Shown here piece by piece: positions 1 through 9,974 of a DNA stretch of 64,000 bases. The position numbers were made by a program, and so were the translations under genes. Location of the stretch: assembly GCF_010993775.1 (NCBI RefSeq), contig NZ_WOTO01000007.1:1-64000 (forward strand). Direction: 5' to 3'. Each line of letters starts with the position of its first letter. Position 1 is the stretch's first letter. This DNA comes from Fodinicola feengrottensis (GTDB lineage Bacteria > Actinomycetota > Actinomycetes > Mycobacteriales > HKI-0501). The notes under the pieces are model-generated. The model saw only the letters and a list, made by a program, of their open reading frames with translations. It was not told the DNA's origin and made no database searches.

Positions 1-580
1 ATGGAAGGACGCGGTCTCGCCACCGACGCTCCGGAGCGGCGTGGCGCACTTTTGAAGGCTCTGAACAACCCCCCACAGGACGCGCTGGCGCGTCGGAGGG
101 TTCGAATATCGCCGTGTCATTACGGTCAATCGCCGGGGCGTATCCACGGAGCGTACGTCCCGCCCGACCTCTAGTCGGGGGCAGGTCGAGTTTGCCGAAC
201 ACCCGTTCGCGCAGCTTCCGGACGTATCCGCTGTCGGCGGCGGTGCTACCACGGGCCGGCTAGCTGCCGGATTCCGCGTACGGTTCGCGATAGTCGCACG
301 TGACCTGCAGAGACGCCGCAAGGTCGGGTCCGTCCTCCCTACTCGAGCACCAGGGCTGAGCCACGGACACGTGTTCTGGACGGGTCCGGCGACGGCTTGT
401 TCAGCTCGTCCCTGTCGCGCAACCGGTCGCGAAGGGACGCGCCGCTGCAAGACGGCGGCCATTGATTTAATTTGACCATGCTTTCCGGCATTGGTGGAGA
501 TCTCCTGCAGCAACTCACCCAACTCGTCCGGGTCACACCTCCAGAGCTCTGGAGAGGTGACTTCGTCGCCGGCGGCCATG
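1..580 (-). pseudogene. Broken, unrecognised minus-strand coding region, runs off the window
   Basis: The minus strand from an ATG at 580 reads MAAGDEVTSPELWRCDPDEL and stays open to the window edge, but G/C-rich third positions move between frames: one frame is coding-like from 580 to about 430, another around 420-340, a third around 330-180 (GYVRKLRERVFGKLDL). One protein broken by indels, or a decaying gene, explains this best. I recognise no family. It lies beside the type VII secretion cluster and points away from it. Confidence 0.35.
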
Positions 581-667
581 ACATTAATTCTACCGCCGGC
601 ACCGACAATATGGCCGCGTACGGGTGATCAGGAATTGGATACTTTCACAATAACCCCAACGAAACAT

Positions 668-899
668 AGAGCGCGCGCGTTCAACTCCTGCGAGTTGGGG
701 GCGAACCCATCAGATGGACGGCGCGATTGACGCGGCGGCGCGGATGGTCTGGGTGATGGCGGCGGCCAGTGCGGCGGAGTCGCTCGTACGGTAGACGCGG
801 TCGTCGAGTTCTAGTTCGACCACATCGCCGCTGGAGTTGACGGTGGCGGCCACGAGACCCGTCCGGCGACTCGGCGGTCGCCTCCAGTTTCTCAGCACC
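668..899 (-). pseudogene. Decayed second copy of the adjacent YbaB-like gene
   Basis: Bases 729-899 repeat 1171-1335 at high identity and encode, on the minus strand, the same core (LVAATVNSSGDVVELELDD and the following TSDSAALAAAITQTIRAAA segment). The copy has an extra C near 870 that breaks the frame, and lacks the last ~35 codons. The flank 668-728 also repeats 980-1043. It is therefore a partial duplicate with an internal deletion of about 125 bp relative to the intact copy. No function is expected. Confidence 0.7.
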
Positions 900-1086
900 A
901 ACTCAGCCTTCGGACGCCCCACTCCCCGCCATGAACAGAAATCCCACACTTACTTAATGGATTTCAGACGCAGGACAATAGAGCGCGCGCGTTCAACTCC
1001 TGTGAGTTGGGCGGCGAACCTCATCAGATGGATGGTGCGATTGTTCCTGTGACTGCGAAGCGACTGACCGACTGACCGATAGTGAT
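900..1086. other. Gene-free stretch between the two YbaB copies
   Basis: No convincing gene is seen here. It contains the second copy of the ~60-bp flank repeat (980-1043), starting with GAGCGCGCGCGTTCAACTCC, which also occurs at 668-728. Confidence 0.5.
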
Positions 1087-1410
1087 TTACCAGGAGCGGG
1101 CGAGGTCGGATTTTTCCGGCTGGTTGGCGAAGAGAGCGTTGGCGCGGGTAGCCATGATGCGCTCGAGGTCTGCCGCGGCGGCGCGGATGGTCTGGGTGAT
1201 GGCGGCGGCCAGCGCGGCGGAGTCGCTCGTACGGTAAACGCGGTCGTCGAGTTCCAGCTCGACCACATCGCCGCGGGAGTTGACGGTGGCGGCCACGAGA
1301 CCGTCCGGCGACTCGGCGGTCGCCTCCAGTTTCGCGCTCTCGTCGCGAAGGGTGCGGAGTTTGGTCGCAATCTCCGCGATGCTGGCCAGGTGCTGCGCGG
1401 TGGAATGCAA
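1087..1410 (-). CDS. YbaB/EbfC-like DNA-binding protein of a T7SS cluster
   Basis: The protein of about 107 residues has an alpha-helical N-terminus (HLASIAEIATKLRTLRDESA), the family's SPDGLVAATVNSRGDVVELELD beta-hairpin region, and a C-terminal helix with AAALAAAITQTIRAAA-like spacing. YbaB-like proteins are common beside actinobacterial ESX genes, where a nucleoid or regulatory role is assumed. I chose the TTG at 1410 because the frame upstream of it does not look like this family; a start further upstream with an indel is possible. It is transcribed away from the mycosin gene, which begins 130 bp away. Confidence 0.6.
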   Translation of the reverse strand: MHSTAQHLASIAEIATKLRTLRDESAKLEATAESPDGLVAATVNSRGDVVELELDDRVYRTSDSAALAAAITQTIRAAAADLERIMATRANALFANQPEKSDLARSW

Positions 1411-1540
1411 CGAGTCTCCCGGTCGCTCGTACGGACGTCTGTGCGCATGATCTTTCCAGGTAGGCCACCGGATTCCGGGTCTTGACCGGTAACTGCCACG
1501 CCGGGTTGAAGAGCCCGCTGAGGCCCGATGATGGCAAACC

Positions 1541-2827
1541 ATGAGGAGACTTGCGGCATTGGCCGCCGCGGCGGTGATAGCGGCGCTGTCCCTTCCGGCG
1601 TCGGTTGCCGCCGCGCCGCCGGACGGTGCGTGCAACAACCCGTCGCCGTCCCGCCCGGTGATCACGCAGCTGCCGTGGGCCCAGCAGCTTTTCGACCTGA
1701 GTCGGGTCTGGCCGTACACGACCGGTGCCGGCGTGACAGTCGCGGTCGTCGACTCCGGCGTGGACGCGGATCATCCGCAGCTGCGCGGAGCCGTCCTGCC
1801 GGGCCGGGATTTCTATTTGGTGGGAACGCTTCCCGGCAACTACGACTGCGCTTCGCACGGTACGGCCGTCGCGTCGATCATCGCCGCGCGGGCGGCCAGT
1901 GGCGTCGGTTTCGAAGGCATCGCGCCGGGCGCGACGATCCTGCCCGTACGCATCGTCGACGACGCCCAGTCCGATTCCGGCGAGGCGACGCCGATCGATC
2001 CGAACATCGTCGCGAAAGGCATTCGGTACGCCGCCGACCAGGGCGCCAAGGTCATCAACCTTTCGCTGGCTGGTTACGGAAACTACGGGCAGATCCAGGA
2101 CGCCGTGAAATACGCGCAAAGCCGTGATGCGTTGATTGTCGCGGCGGTGGGCAACGGGCAGGCGCAGACTCCGGACGCGATCTCTTTCCCGGCCGCGTAT
2201 CCGGGAGTGCTGGGCGTCGGATCGATCGACATCAACGGTGCGCGCAACGCCGACTCGCAGGTTGGTACGTACGTGTCGCTGGTCGCTCCCGGTACGAAGG
2301 TCGTTGGCGCGAACCGGATCGCGGGACACCAGTACTGGGATGGTACGAGTTTCGCGACGCCGCCTTTCGTTTCCGGCGCCGCCGCACTGGTACGAGCGGC
2401 ATACCCGAAACTCACCGCACCGCAGGTCGCGCAGCGGCTGATCGCGACCGCGACGGTGGCGCCCGGCGGGGCCAGGAGCCAGGAGTACGGCGCCGGCATC
2501 GTCGTCGACCCGTACCGGGCCGTGACGGACGGCCTTGGCGGGAAGCCACAGAACCTCGGCCCGGTCATCGTGCGGCCGCCCAGCCCAGCTGTCGTACGCG
2601 CGCAGCATTATTGGTGGCAGGCCGGCGTAGGCGCGAAAATCGTGACCGCCGCGGTGATCGCGGCGGTTTTCCTGGCCGCGATTCTCGCGTGGGCATTGCC
2701 GCGTGCCCGCCGTCGCAAGTGGCGCGCGACGCTGGCCACTCCAGCGGCGGGCACGATCGTACGCAAGGAACCACCTGAGCAGACCTCGCTTTTCCCCAGC
2801 TCGGCTGCCGGCCACGGCAGAGGATGA
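1541..2827 (+). CDS. mycP: Mycosin, membrane-anchored S8 subtilisin-like protease of type VII secretion
   Basis: Intact 428-residue protein. It has a signal peptide at about residues 1-25, then a subtilisin fold with the complete triad: Asp71 in VVDSGVDADHP, His106 in CASHGTAVAS, and Ser270 in DGTSFATPPFVSGAA; the oxyanion Asn205 lies in AAVGNG. A single transmembrane helix at about 365-385 is followed by a basic cytoplasmic tail (RARRRKW). This is the standard architecture and length of mycosins, which sit outside the membrane on the ESX complex and stabilise it or process substrates. The neighbouring WXG100 and EccC genes support the role. Confidence 0.93.
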   Translation: MRRLAALAAAAVIAALSLPASVAAAPPDGACNNPSPSRPVITQLPWAQQLFDLSRVWPYTTGAGVTVAVVDSGVDADHPQLRGAVLPGRDFYLVGTLPGNYDCASHGTAVASIIAARAASGVGFEGIAPGATILPVRIVDDAQSDSGEATPIDPNIVAKGIRYAADQGAKVINLSLAGYGNYGQIQDAVKYAQSRDALIVAAVGNGQAQTPDAISFPAAYPGVLGVGSIDINGARNADSQVGTYVSLVAPGTKVVGANRIAGHQYWDGTSFATPPFVSGAAALVRAAYPKLTAPQVAQRLIATATVAPGGARSQEYGAGIVVDPYRAVTDGLGGKPQNLGPVIVRPPSPAVVRAQHYWWQAGVGAKIVTAAVIAAVFLAAILAWALPRARRRKWRATLATPAAGTIVRKEPPEQTSLFPSSAAGHGRG

Positions 2828-2840
2828 CAGGGAGGCCGCG

Positions 2841-3061
2841 GTGGAGCTTTTCGATGCCGGCACATGATGTTCCTTCGCCAGCAGCGGCAGGAGTTGCGTG
2901 AGCTGCAAGCGAGGCGGACCGAGACGACCGTCTTCTCACCCGATGGTCTGGTCAGCGCCACGGTCGACGAGCGCGGGCACCTCACCGGCCTTTGGCTGGA
3001 CGGGCGGATCTACCGCTCGCCGGACTCCCGCGTGTTCTCGGCGAAGGTCATCGAGTCCTGA
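2841..3061 (+). CDS. Small YbaB/EbfC-like protein, probably frameshifted near the start
   Basis: The clear part (from 2864) reads RQQRQELRELQARR, then SPDGLVSATVDERGHLTGLW and YRSPDSRVFSAKVIES, the same fold signature as the protein at 1087-1410. A GTG at 2841 with an AGGGAGG ribosome site at 2829-2835 gives VELFDAG in another frame. The likely native start is therefore 2841, with one indel near 2862. The tail is short for the family, so a second indel near 3060 is possible. It follows the mycosin gene on the same strand by 13 bp. Confidence 0.55.
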
Positions 3062-3207
3062 CCTACGCAGGCGGCGACCATGTCGTCGTCCGAGCGGCCG
3101 GAGCCTTCGACCGTCAGTAGCGTACGTACGACTTCGCTCATCATGTGGCCAGTGTGCGGGCCGAACCGCGGTGCTGCGCCCGGTTGTCCTGTCGCTGCCA
3201 ACAAAAC

Positions 3208-3232
3208 AACCCCGCCCCAGTGGGACGGGGTT
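3208..3232 (-). terminator. Rho-independent-type hairpin ending the WXG100 pair
   Basis: Arms AACCCCGCCCC and GGGACGGGGTT (one mismatch) enclose a 3-base loop. Read on the minus strand, the stem is followed by a T-rich stretch (GTTTTGTT), just downstream of the WXG100 stop at 3248. It also lies after the plus-strand YbaB gene. Confidence 0.6.
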
Positions 3233-3247
3233 ATTTCGTGGGCTGGG

Positions 3248-3544
3248 TCAGATCGGCACGTTCGCGATGTTCGACTTCGCGGACGAGACCGCCTGGTTGA
3301 GCTCGACCACCGAGTGGCCGACCGCCCGGTGGAAGACCTGCAGCATCTGCTGGTGCGCCTGGTTCATCTGCGCACGTGCGTGATGGACCTCCTGAAGCTG
3401 CGCCTGGGCGCCGTCTGGCCACTCATGGGCGAGCTGGTTCATCACTCGCTGCCAGTTGTCCGTCTCGTTCTGGACGTGGCCCATCGTGGTCTGGACTTGC
3501 TGCTGGACGTTCTGCAGCATCGCGAAATTACCTTGGACTCGCAT
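3248..3544 (-). CDS. WXG100 (ESAT-6-like) protein
   Basis: Intact 98-residue helical hairpin protein, the usual WXG100 length. The turn contains HEWPDGAQAQ, a W-x-G-type motif, with long heptad-like helices on both sides (MLQNVQQQVQTTMGHVQNE and NQAHQQMLQVFHRAV). Such proteins are secreted as dimers by the EccC ATPase. It is encoded 13 bp downstream of a second WXG100-like gene, so the two probably form an exported heterodimer. It is divergent from eccC. Confidence 0.85.
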   Translation of the reverse strand: MRVQGNFAMLQNVQQQVQTTMGHVQNETDNWQRVMNQLAHEWPDGAQAQLQEVHHARAQMNQAHQQMLQVFHRAVGHSVVELNQAVSSAKSNIANVPI

Positions 3545-3557
3545 CGTGTTTCCTCCT

Positions 3558-3899
3558 TTACGCGCTGGTCGGGCCGCCGAGGGCGCCGCCGAACGGGTCC
3601 GAGCCGAGCACCGAGCTGAACGACTGGTGCAGGTTCTGGTCGGCCTGGTCGTACAGGTTCCCGGAGTAGTTGGTGCTGTCGCCCATGGCCCGAAGCGCGT
3701 TGCTGAGCCGCAGGTGTCCGGCCTGCCACTGGTCGTGGGCGCTGTACAGCGCGGTGGCGTACGAGCCAGAGATCTGGCCGTTCAGCGAGGCGATGTGGCC
3801 CGCGAGCGTCTTGCTGTGCCCGTCAAGGTTCTGGGCCACGGTGTGCGCCATTCGCCCGCCGTGCATGATGGACTCGGTTACACCGTCAAGTCTGTCCAT
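3558..3899 (-). CDS. WXG100-like protein, probable partner of the 3248 gene
   Basis: 113 residues from the ATG at 3899, preceded by a strong GGAAGGAG ribosome site that decides this start over longer readings. It is helical throughout (HTVAQNLDGHSKTLAGHIAS), with a central YSAHDQWQAGHLRLSNAL that fits a WxxG/WxG turn, and a Gly-rich end (DPFGGALGGPTSA). It is first in the minus-strand pair with the WXG100 gene at 3248 and about 170 bp from the divergent eccC start. I infer that it forms a secreted heterodimer with its neighbour. Confidence 0.75.
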   Translation of the reverse strand: MDRLDGVTESIMHGGRMAHTVAQNLDGHSKTLAGHIASLNGQISGSYATALYSAHDQWQAGHLRLSNALRAMGDSTNYSGNLYDQADQNLHQSFSSVLGSDPFGGALGGPTSA

Positions 3900-4066
3900 C
3901 GTCGCTCCTTCCGTGATGGATCGGGCCGACGAGTTTCGTGCCCGTGCGCCGAACGTAATCCGGGCGGTCCGGCATAACGGGCACTCGGCACCTTCCTGCC
4001 ACACCCCCCCCCACGCGCGGCGAGCCGGCACCATCGACTCGAACCGTTCAGCGAGGAGGTCTACAG

Positions 4067-7000
4067 GTGGCGACCGTTGTGGTGCGCCGGCCGTTACGGC
4101 GGCCGGCGCCGGAAATGCCGACTGGTGAACTGCTGCTGGAGGCTCCGCCGGAGATTCCGACGCCGACGGGACGATCGTGGACGCAGGCCCTGATGGTCCT
4201 GCCGATGATGGCCATGATGGCGTCGATCATCCTGCTTTCCAGTGCTGGCAGCACAAATACCAGCCCGCTGCGGTACGTCACGTTCGGACTGTTCGGTTTC
4301 GCGATGCTCGGCATGCTGGCAATGGTTTTTCTCAACAACAGTGGCCCGAGCAAACGTGAAATGGGGGTGGCCCGGCGCCGGTTCCTGCGTGGACTTTCCC
4401 AGCATCGCGTCCGGGTCGCGCGTACCGCCGGCCGCCAGCGCGACGCGCTCTGGTACGTCCATCCGGACCCGGACTCGCTGTGGTCACTGCTGGAAAGCTT
4501 CCGGCTGTGGGAAAGACGGCGGTCCGACGAGGACTTCGGCGTCGTACGAGTCGGGGTCGGCAAGCAGCCGCTGGCCACCACCCTGGTGCCACCGGACACC
4601 CAGCCGCTGGAGCAGTTGGAGCCACTTTCCGCGCTGGCGCTGCGAAGGTTCATCACCACGTACTCGGTGATTGGCGACCTTCCGCTGGCGCTGGCGATCA
4701 CCGGCTTCAGCCGAATCCACGTGGACGGCGACCGCGGCCGGTCCATCGACCTGGTACGCGCGATGCTCGCGCAGCTGGCCACGTTGCAGCCGCCGGACGA
4801 CCTGCGGATCGCGATCTGCGCCGGGCCGGAGCAGCTGGCCGAATGGGACTGGGTGAAATGGCTGCTGCCGCATGCGCTGCACCCGGATCGTACGGACGCG
4901 CTCGGGCCACTGCGGCTGGTCGCCAATGCCATCCCGATCCTGGAAATCATGCTGGAAGGCGTGCTCGCCGACCGGCCGCGCTTCGACTCGACCTCGGCGG
5001 CGCCGACGTCCGGACCGCACCTGGTGGTGGTGCTCGACGGCGGTTCCTTCGCCGGCTCCGACCATCTGGTCACCGCGACCGGCGTCGAGGGCGCCACCGT
5101 GATCGACCTGACCACGGTGCCACCACGTACGCCCGACCGGTCCGGGCTGATTCTCAACGTCGCCCAGGACGGGTCGTTGAGCAGCCTCACCGCGGATACC
5201 GACACCGAGGTGGAGCTCGGCACCGCCGACGCGATGAGCAGGGTCTGCGCGGAAGCACTGGCCCGGCAAATGGCGCCGCTGCGACTGACCGCGGGTGCGC
5301 GCGGCGAGCAGCCGCTCAGCTCCACGCTCGGGCTCGCCGAGCTGCTCGACCTCGGTGACCCGTTTGCCTTCAATCCTCACGACACCTGGCTGCCGCGGCC
5401 CAACCGGGACCGGCTGCGGGTACGGTTCGGCATCCGCCCGGACGGGTCGCCGGTCGAGCTGGACCTGAAGGAGTCCGCGCAGGACGGCATGGGCCCACAC
5501 GGTCTGCTGATCGGCGCGACTGGCTCCGGAAAGAGCGAGCTGCTGCGTACGCTGGTGTTGGCGCTCGCGGTCACCCATCCGCCGAACACGCTGAATTTCG
5601 CACTGATCGACTTCAAGGGTGGCGCGACCTTCACCAGGTTGGACAAGCTGCCGCACACCAGCGCGGTGATCACCAACCTCGCCGACGAGCTGCCGCTGGT
5701 CGACCGGATGACCGACGCCTTGAACGGCGAGTTGATCCGGCGCCAGGAACTGCTCCGGGCCGCCGGCAACTTCTCTTCCCTGCGGGACTACGAAAAGGCG
5801 CGGGTGGCCGGCGCGCCGCTGGCCGAAGTGCCGACGCTTTTCGTGATCTGCGACGATTTCAGCGAGCTGCTGCAGGCCCGGCCGGACTTCATTGACGTTT
5901 TCGTGCAGATCGGCCGGGTCGGCCGATCGCTCGGCGTTCATTTGCTGCTGGCCAGTCAGCGGCTGGAGGAAGGCCGGCTGCGTGGCCTGGACGCCCATTT
6001 GTCGTACCGGATCGGCCTGCGGACCTTTTCCGACATCGACAGCCGCGTCGTGCTGGGCGTGAACGACGCCTTCACGTTGCCGCGCGCGCCCGGTCACGGT
6101 TTTCTGCGGTACGGCGACGAACCGATGGTCCGGTTCCGGTCCGCGTACGTCTCCGGCGTCCACTTGCCCGGCGACCTGCGACCGGACGGGTCAGGCTCGT
6201 ACGAGGCGATTGGCCTGCAGGAGTTCACCACCGCGTACGTGGCGCCGCCAGTAGACGAGGAGGAAGAGAACGAGACGCCCGAGATCGACCCGGACGAGGC
6301 GATCGGCGAGAGCCTGATGGACATCCTGGTGGACCGGTTCATGGGCCAGGGCACGCCGGCGCACCAGGTGTGGCTGCCGCCACTGGGTACGCCGCCGCCG
6401 CTGAACGAGCTGCTCGGCGAGATCGGTTCGGTTCCCGGCCGCGGTTTTGGCGCCCTGAACCCGAATCTGCATGGCGCGCTGCGCGCGGTGGCGGGCATCG
6501 TCGACCGGCCGTTGGACCAGCGCCGCGACCCGCTGGTGGTCGATCTTTCCGACGCCGGCGGACATCTGTTGGTGATGGGCGCGCCGCGGAGCGGCAAAAG
6601 CACGACCATTCGGACGATCATCGCGAGCCTCGCGCTGACTCACACACCGAGCGAGGTCCAGTTCTACTGCCTGGACTTCGTGGTGGCGGCACGCTCGGAT
6701 CGATTCGCGGGCTGCCGCATGTCGGTGGCGTCGCGAGCCGGCAGAACGCCGGTGCGGTACGGCGAAGTGTCGCCGAGGTCGCCACCGTGCTGGCCGACCG
6801 CGAACGGCGTTTCGCCGAGCTCGACATCGACGGCATGGCCACGTACCGCGCGAAACGTGCCAACGGCACGGTCGTGGACGACGACTACGGCGACGTTTTC
6901 CTGGTGGTGGACGGATGGCCGACGCTGCGCAAGGACTTCGAGGATCTGGAGGACGTGATTGGCGGGATCGCCACCCGCGGCCTCGCGTACGGAGTGCACG

Positions 7001-8045
7001 TCCTCGCCACCTGTTCGCGGCCGTTCGACCTGCGCCCGACCATGCGCGACCTGTTCGGCAGCCGGATCGAGCTGCGCTTGGGCGATCCTGGCGACAGCAT
7101 GGTGGACCGGCCGAGCGCACTGAAGGTGCCCGAAGGCGCGCCCGGTCGTGGCATCGCGACCAGTAAGCACGAGCTTTTGGTGGCTGCGCCACGAATCGAC
7201 GGCGTCACCGAGCCGGCCAGCCTGCCGGACGCGATCGTCGCGTTGGTCGAGGCGGTGGGCCGCGGGTGGCACGGCGAGGCGGCGCCGAGCGTACGCATGC
7301 TGCCCAGCAACCTGTCGTACGCGACGTTGCCGGACGAGCAGTTGGGCTCGCGCAGATCGCGATCGGCATCGCTGAGCACGACCTCAGGCCGGTGTATCTG
7401 GACTTCGACATGGACCCGCACGCATTGCTGTTTGGCGACTCCGAGTCCGGCAAGACGAATTTCCTGCGCGTACTGGCAAAACGAATCACCACGGCGAACA
7501 CGCCGGCACAGGCGCGGATGATCATCGTCGATCACCGGCGCGGCCTGCTCGGCGAGGTGGAGTCCGAACATCTGCTCGGCTACGGCTCGAACCTCTCGGT
7601 CACCACGAAGCTGATGGAGGACGTGGCGACCGCGATGAAGAACCGGCTGCCCGGCCCGGACGTGACGCCCGAACAGCTGCGGGCGCGGTCGTGGTGGCAG
7701 GGCCCGGAGTTGTACGTGTTGATCGACGACTACGACCTCGTCGTGACACAGATGACCAACCCGTTCCAGCCACTGCTCGAGTTTTTGGCGCAGGGCCGCG
7801 ATATCGGCCTGCACGTCATCCTCACCCGGCGCAGTGGCGGCGCCGGCCGGGCGCTTTTCGAACAGTTCGTCTCGCGGCTGCGCGATGTGGGTACGCCCGG
7901 CGTGCTGCTGTCCGGTGACAAGGACGAAGGCGTCCTGCTCGGTGGGGTCAAGCCGGAGCCGCTGCCGCCGGGTCGCGGCCGGCTCATTCACCGCAAGGGC
8001 TCGCCGCAGCTGATCCAGCTCGGCTGGGTGGACCCGACCGAGTGA
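4067..8045 (+). CDS. eccC: EccC, three-ATPase FtsK/SpoIIIE motor of type VII secretion (two frame breaks)
   Basis: About 1,325 residues. Start is GTG 4067 with GAGGAGGT at 4053-4060. Two N-terminal transmembrane helices (about 37-57 and 66-90) precede a domain of unknown function and three ATPase domains: GATGSGKSELL near residue 483 with Walker B ICDDFSELL near 593; GAPRSGKSTTI near 838 with VFLVVDG downstream; and GDSESGKTNFL near 1122 with YVLIDDYDL. The frame changes near 6685 and near 7345; the protein is otherwise continuous and family-like. EccC recognises WXG100 substrates at the inner membrane and drives export. Single-base indels in the read are the likeliest explanation of the breaks. 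Confidence 0.9.
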
Positions 8046-8141
8046 GCGATGGCCGGTTGCTGCCGCCGCACTCGCAACCGACCGGACAACTGGTTTCGTA
8101 CGGATAGTTTTCGTCGCTCGCGACCCGAGAAGGAGGACTCG

Positions 8142-8480
8142 ATGGCCGACGGCAGTGGAAATATCGATGGTTACACCGACGCGATGGAGAGCTTCAGCCC
8201 GCAGCCGCCGCCGGCGGCTCAGGCCGCGCAGGTCACCGGCACCGGCATGGCGGAGCTGCAGACGTACGCGACGGCCTGCAACCAGGCATTCCAGAAGGTC
8301 ACGCAGTACGTCACCCAGGCGCAGCACGGTTTTGCCGCGTACAAATCGATCGCGTCCTCGGCAGCGGGCGCGTATCTGCACCACGACAGCACCAGTGCCG
8401 CTGGGATCACGAACTCCGTCTTCCAGGACTCGCCGGTGCTGCGTGGACCCGGGAACGTTCCGTTGGTTGGAGGCAAATGA
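8142..8480 (+). CDS. Small WXG100-superfamily-like secreted protein
   Basis: 112 residues from the ATG at 8142, chosen for its GAGAAGGAGGA ribosome site. The sequence is mostly helical and rich in Ala, Gln and Ser (TYATACNQAFQKVTQYVTQA), without a clear WXG turn. The C-terminal part resembles ESX-associated proteins of about 110 residues. Its stop overlaps the next start (ATGATG), so the two are translationally coupled. I infer a type VII substrate partner; the function is unknown. Confidence 0.65.
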   Translation: MADGSGNIDGYTDAMESFSPQPPPAAQAAQVTGTGMAELQTYATACNQAFQKVTQYVTQAQHGFAAYKSIASSAAGAYLHHDSTSAAGITNSVFQDSPVLRGPGNVPLVGGK

Positions 8481-9873
8481 TGGCCGGCAACTACATGCAA
8501 ATGCCGCTCATACAGCTGATCCAGGTGGCAGCGCATGCTTCCCAGTCCTCGCAGAGCATCGGCCAGGCCGCCACCGCCTGGCGACAGGCCGAGAGCGGCA
8601 TCAAGAACGCGTCGAGTTCGCTCAAGTCGACCAGCACCGCGCTGCACGCCGAGTGGCAGGACCCAGCGGGCGGCAACTTCGCGTCGGCGGCGAACAGCGA
8701 CGCCAGCGACATGGACAAGTGGGCGCAGGCAATGGACACCGTTCCGGACGGCATGATCCGGATGGTCAACCTCATCAGCCAGACCCAGAACACTGTCATG
8801 CAGGCGTACCAGCAGGCCGCCCAGGGGGCGGCGCGTTGGCGCTCGAGCTGGCGCTGGCGAAGCCGAACCCGGTGGCCGGCCAGGCCGTACAGACGCTGGC
8901 CAACCAGCTGGAACAGGCCGGTCAGGCGATTGGCCAGCAGATCGCCGCGGCGCCGCCGGCGCGGTTCCCGAACGGCGCGAGCAGCAACCAGTCCGGTGGC
9001 CCGGCCGCCAACGCGGCGTCCACGTCGCCCGGCGGTCAGCAGGGTGGCGCGCAGCAGGACGCCGGTCAGCAGGGTGGCGCTCAACAGGGCGGCGCTCAAC
9101 AGGGTGGCGCTCAACAGGGCGGCGCCCAACAGGGTGGTGACCAGCAAGCTCAGGGTGGCGACCAGCAGGGCCAGGACCCAAGTGCTGGCGGCGGTATGCC
9201 CACCACGGACGACCCGTCCCTGCAGGGTGACACGTCGACGCCGACCCTGCCGCCGCCGACGATCACGCCACCGAACCCGGTTCCGCTGCCGAACAACCCG
9301 ACGACGTTGCCGCCGTTCATGCCGCTTGGCGGGCTCGGCAAGGGTCTCGGTGGCGGCGGAGGGCCGATCGGCGGCGGTGGTGGTGGCGTTGGCGGCGGAG
9401 GCGGCGGCCCGAAGAACATCGCAGTGGCCGCTTCGCCGTTCAAGGCGACGACCGCGCCCACGGTAGGGAGCGCGCCGACCCTGTCCCAGTCGGGTACGGG
9501 CGGTCTGAGCTCGCCAACCACTGGCGTGGGCTCAGCCGGCGGCATCCCGCCGATGATGCCGATGCAGGGCGGCGGCGGCGCCGGCGGCGGGCTGAAATCA
9601 GGCAACGGGCCGCGGGCGATCACCGGGCGCGGCCCCAAGCCGACCTCCCGCGTCCCAGGTCTGCCGCGGTCGCTGCAGGGCAAGGCCGGATCGGTTGACC
9701 GGAACGCGTTCCCGGCGCCGGCGAAGCCGACCCGTCGCCAGCGGGCGGAGGACGTACCGACGCTGCAGTTGCTGGACGAGGAGATGTGGCAGGTGGACGA
9801 GACCCCCGGCGGCCGGCAACGAAGCCGCGCCGGCGCCGGTCCGCCGGGTGATCTACTGATTTTCTCTCGCTAG
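8477..9873 (+). CDS. WXG100-domain protein with long Gln/Gly and Pro/Gly-rich tail (one frame break)
   Basis: About 465 residues. Residues 1-110 are a WXG100-like helical hairpin with EWQDPAGGNF as its W-x-x-x-x-G turn. After a frame change near 8826 (run of five G) come GGALALELALAKPNPVAGQA, GGAQQ pentapeptide repeats, a Pro-rich stretch and Gly runs. A charged C-terminus contains LQLLDEEMWQVDETPGG. The WXG head plus a long disordered tail recalls PPE or large LXG-type type VII substrates, but no toxin domain is seen. It could be a cell-wall-spanning or envelope-associated ESX substrate. The gene ends at a strong terminator. Confidence 0.7.
9040..9150 (+). repeat. 15-bp tandem repeat coding for GGAQQ units
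   Basis: Units of the form CAGGGTGGCGCTCAA repeat about six times with synonymous changes (GGT/GGC, GCT/GCC), giving GGAQQGGAQQ. The repeat is in frame in the WXG-tail gene. It may vary in copy number between strains. Confidence 0.85.
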
Positions 9874-9875
9874 CG

Positions 9876-9916
9876 GGCGTACTTCCGGATCTTCCATGCG
9901 AATCCGGAAGTACGCC
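9876..9916 (+). terminator. Strong hairpin terminator of the T7SS unit
   Basis: A perfect 15-bp inverted repeat (GGCGTACTTCCGGAT / ATCCGGAAGTACGCC) with an 11-base loop starts 3 bp after the WXG-tail stop codon. It is followed by a run of five T at 9923. It ends the 8142-9873 pair, and probably the eccC transcript. Confidence 0.85.
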
Positions 9917-9974
9917 TCACGCTTTTTCGGGGTCGCCGTAGCGTCCAGCGCAACAGCGCGAGGCTCCGGCTAGG

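Noticed and set aside
950..2908. 652-residue minus-strand open frame opposite the mycosin gene
   Set aside because: It is Arg/Gly-rich with no domain and mirrors the codon bias of the intact mycosin on the other strand.
3010..3141. Short minus-strand frame with good third-position bias (SEVVRTLLTVEGSGRSDDD)
   Set aside because: Overlaps the recognisable YbaB-like plus-strand gene, has no family signature and no clear ribosome site.
4484..6163. 559-residue minus-strand open frame opposite eccC
   Set aside because: Antisense shadow of high-GC coding DNA; no recognisable domain, and eccC motifs are certain.
9040..9150. Regular short repeats resembling a CRISPR array
   Set aside because: The 15-bp units have no spacers and are in frame, coding GGAQQ.
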